DNA of 64,000 nucleotides from Bacillota bacterium. GTDB taxonomy: Bacteria; Bacillota; Bacilli; Bacillales_A; Planococcaceae. Below the pieces are notes generated by a model. That model had not been told where the DNA came from. It made no database searches and was given only the letters and a program-made list of their open reading frames with translations. Shown piece after piece: positions 63,189-64,000 of the stretch. The position numbers were made by a program, and so were the translations under genes. The stretch lies in contig JAEXYZ010000024.1 in the NCBI GenBank assembly GCA_023405135.1, positions 1 through 64,000 of the forward strand. Reading direction: 5' to 3'. Each line of letters opens with the position of its first letter. Within the stretch, counting starts at the first letter, position 1.

Positions 63189-64000
63189 GTGAAACGTAAA
63201 GGGATATCTATGTTTATAACTTTATGTAGTGTACTCTTAATACTTCTTCCAATGAGTGCTTATGCGGCGGATAATAGTGTTAATGCAATAAATGAAAAAT
63301 TAGGAGTACCGATTGTAGTATACGGTGGGAATCTTTCTGATGAAGAAAAAGAGACTGTTAAAGAAGCGTTGCAGGTAGCTAAAGAAGCAGAAGTAGATGA
63401 AATTACAGTAACGGGTGAAGATTTAGTTAAATATATAAAAAATAGTAATTCAAGTTCACGTATGTACTCTTCGGCAAAAATTACTCGTCAGGAAGAGGGT
63501 TCTGGACTAGTTATAAGTATAGTTACTCCTGAAAATATAACAGAGGTTACATCAGAAATGTATGCAAATGCAATGCTTACAGCGGGTATTGAGGATGCTA
63601 GCGTTGAAATTGCAGCTCCGAAGCCTGTAACTGGTCATTCAGCTTTAGTAGGTATTTATAAGGCATATGAAGTGAAAACAGGGGAAACACTAGATATTGA
63701 AAGAACTGATGTTGCAAATGACGAGTTATCTGTAGCAACTCAAATTGCTGAAAATGCGAATATAAGTGATGAACAAATTGCAGAATTATTAACTGGTATA
63801 AAACAACAAATTGCAGAACTAAATCCTGCTACTAAAGAAGAAGTAGAAAAAATTGTAGAAGATCAATTAGCTAAATTAAATATTGAATTAAGTGAACAAG
63901 ATCGTCAATTACTTGTTGATTTAATGAATCGTATAAGCCAATTAGATATAGACTTTTCAAAACTATCCGATCAATTAACAGATTTAACAACTAAGTTTGA
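63189..64000 (+). CDS. Secreted DUF1002 protein, 3' end outside window
   Basis: GTG 63189, seven bases after AAAGGGGAG, opens at least 270 codons without a stop to the window edge. A signal peptide (about 1-26, ending in SAYA|AD) is followed by a DUF1002 domain, with IVVYGGNLSDEEKETVKEAL (about 40-60) and TGHSALVGIYKAYE (about 150) typical of B. subtilis YpuA. The C-terminal part is helical, with coiled-coil-like Glu/Leu/Ile repeats (about 185-270). Function of the family is unknown; location is extracytoplasmic. No internal frameshift seen. Confidence 0.88.
   Translation, partial: MKRKGISMFITLCSVLLILLPMSAYAADNSVNAINEKLGVPIVVYGGNLSDEEKETVKEALQVAKEAEVDEITVTGEDLVKYIKNSNSSSRMYSSAKITRQEEGSGLVISIVTPENITEVTSEMYANAMLTAGIEDASVEIAAPKPVTGHSALVGIYKAYEVKTGETLDIERTDVANDELSVATQIAENANISDEQIAELLTGIKQQIAELNPATKEEVEKIVEDQLAKLNIELSEQDRQLLVDLMNRISQLDIDFSKLSDQLTDLTTKF

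Overview
The window is chromosomal DNA of a low-GC Gram-positive bacterium of the order Bacillales. The AT-rich composition, strong AGGAGG-type ribosome binding sites, a T-box leader, a PhoP-type box and the many B. subtilis-like orthologues (PstSCAB, YxjG, YeeI, YclNOPQ, NiaP, CvfB, MntR, ComFB, YpuA-like) all point there; a Lysinibacillus/Solibacillus-like member of the Planococcaceae is my guess, not proven. There is no rRNA, tRNA, CRISPR, prophage or intact transposon in the window. It is mostly core and housekeeping sequence, with relics and repeats between genes.

Layout. 1-2.8 kb (minus strand): trpE-trpG plus a small unknown gene, behind a tryptophan T-box. 2.9-10.2 kb (minus): the phosphate module pstS-pstC-pstA-pstB-phoU with candidate PhoP boxes, next to a class B penicillin-binding protein; a 142-bp palindromic element sits between pstS and pstC. 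10.4-11.8 kb: an ECF sigma/anti-sigma pair with a near-consensus ECF promoter, so probably autoregulated. 11.9-16.2 kb: a frameshifted sarcosine oxidase-like gene, a PAS-GGDEF-EAL protein whose GGDEF site is lost, and a YxjG-type methionine synthase homologue. 16.6-20 kb: a dispersed repeat, an orphan signal-peptide ORF, a hypothetical, a DUF4309-NagZ fusion and a NERD-like membrane protein. 20.2-30.5 kb (plus): MFS transporter, RlmA-type methyltransferase, acyltransferase, LMW phosphatase, YeeI/YebC protein, chemoreceptor, M3 peptidase, AI-2E-family protein and two small genes. 30.5-33.6 kb (minus): Pit phosphate transporter with its DUF47 partner, and a methyltransferase. 33.9-39.6 kb: putP, a frameshifted hflX, a peptide transporter with a palindromic operator candidate, and a lipoprotein. 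39.8-40.0 kb: a decayed IS3-family transposase tail. 40.1-44.3 kb: a petrobactin-type siderophore ABC system under two Fur boxes, followed by an IsdG-like monooxygenase. 44.4-47.2 kb: PAP2 phosphatase, ZIP metal transporter, another dispersed repeat, NAD(P)-binding protein. 47.4-50.8 kb: thrC-thrB divergent from niaP. 51-56.5 kb: RpiR regulator, Mn-pyrophosphatase, a thiol/flavin redox group. 56.8-64 kb: murB, exoA, penicillin acylase-like protein, a frameshifted comFB, mntR, cvfB and the start of a DUF1002 protein.

How the parts connect. Phosphate is handled twice (high-affinity Pst, low-affinity Pit with PhoU-like partners), iron by Fur-controlled siderophore uptake plus a possible heme oxygenase, and metals by ZIP and MntR. 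Three otherwise well-conserved genes (soxA-like, hflX, comFB) each carry a single frameshift; this is either recent gene decay or residual sequence error and should be settled first. The most unusual non-coding feature is the family of about 260-bp inverted-repeat elements (three copies) in which an internal hairpin shows compensatory base changes. I did not find a clearly new multi-gene system; the best candidates for something undescribed are this repeat family, the DUF4309-NagZ fusion, and the small operon-linked genes of unknown function.
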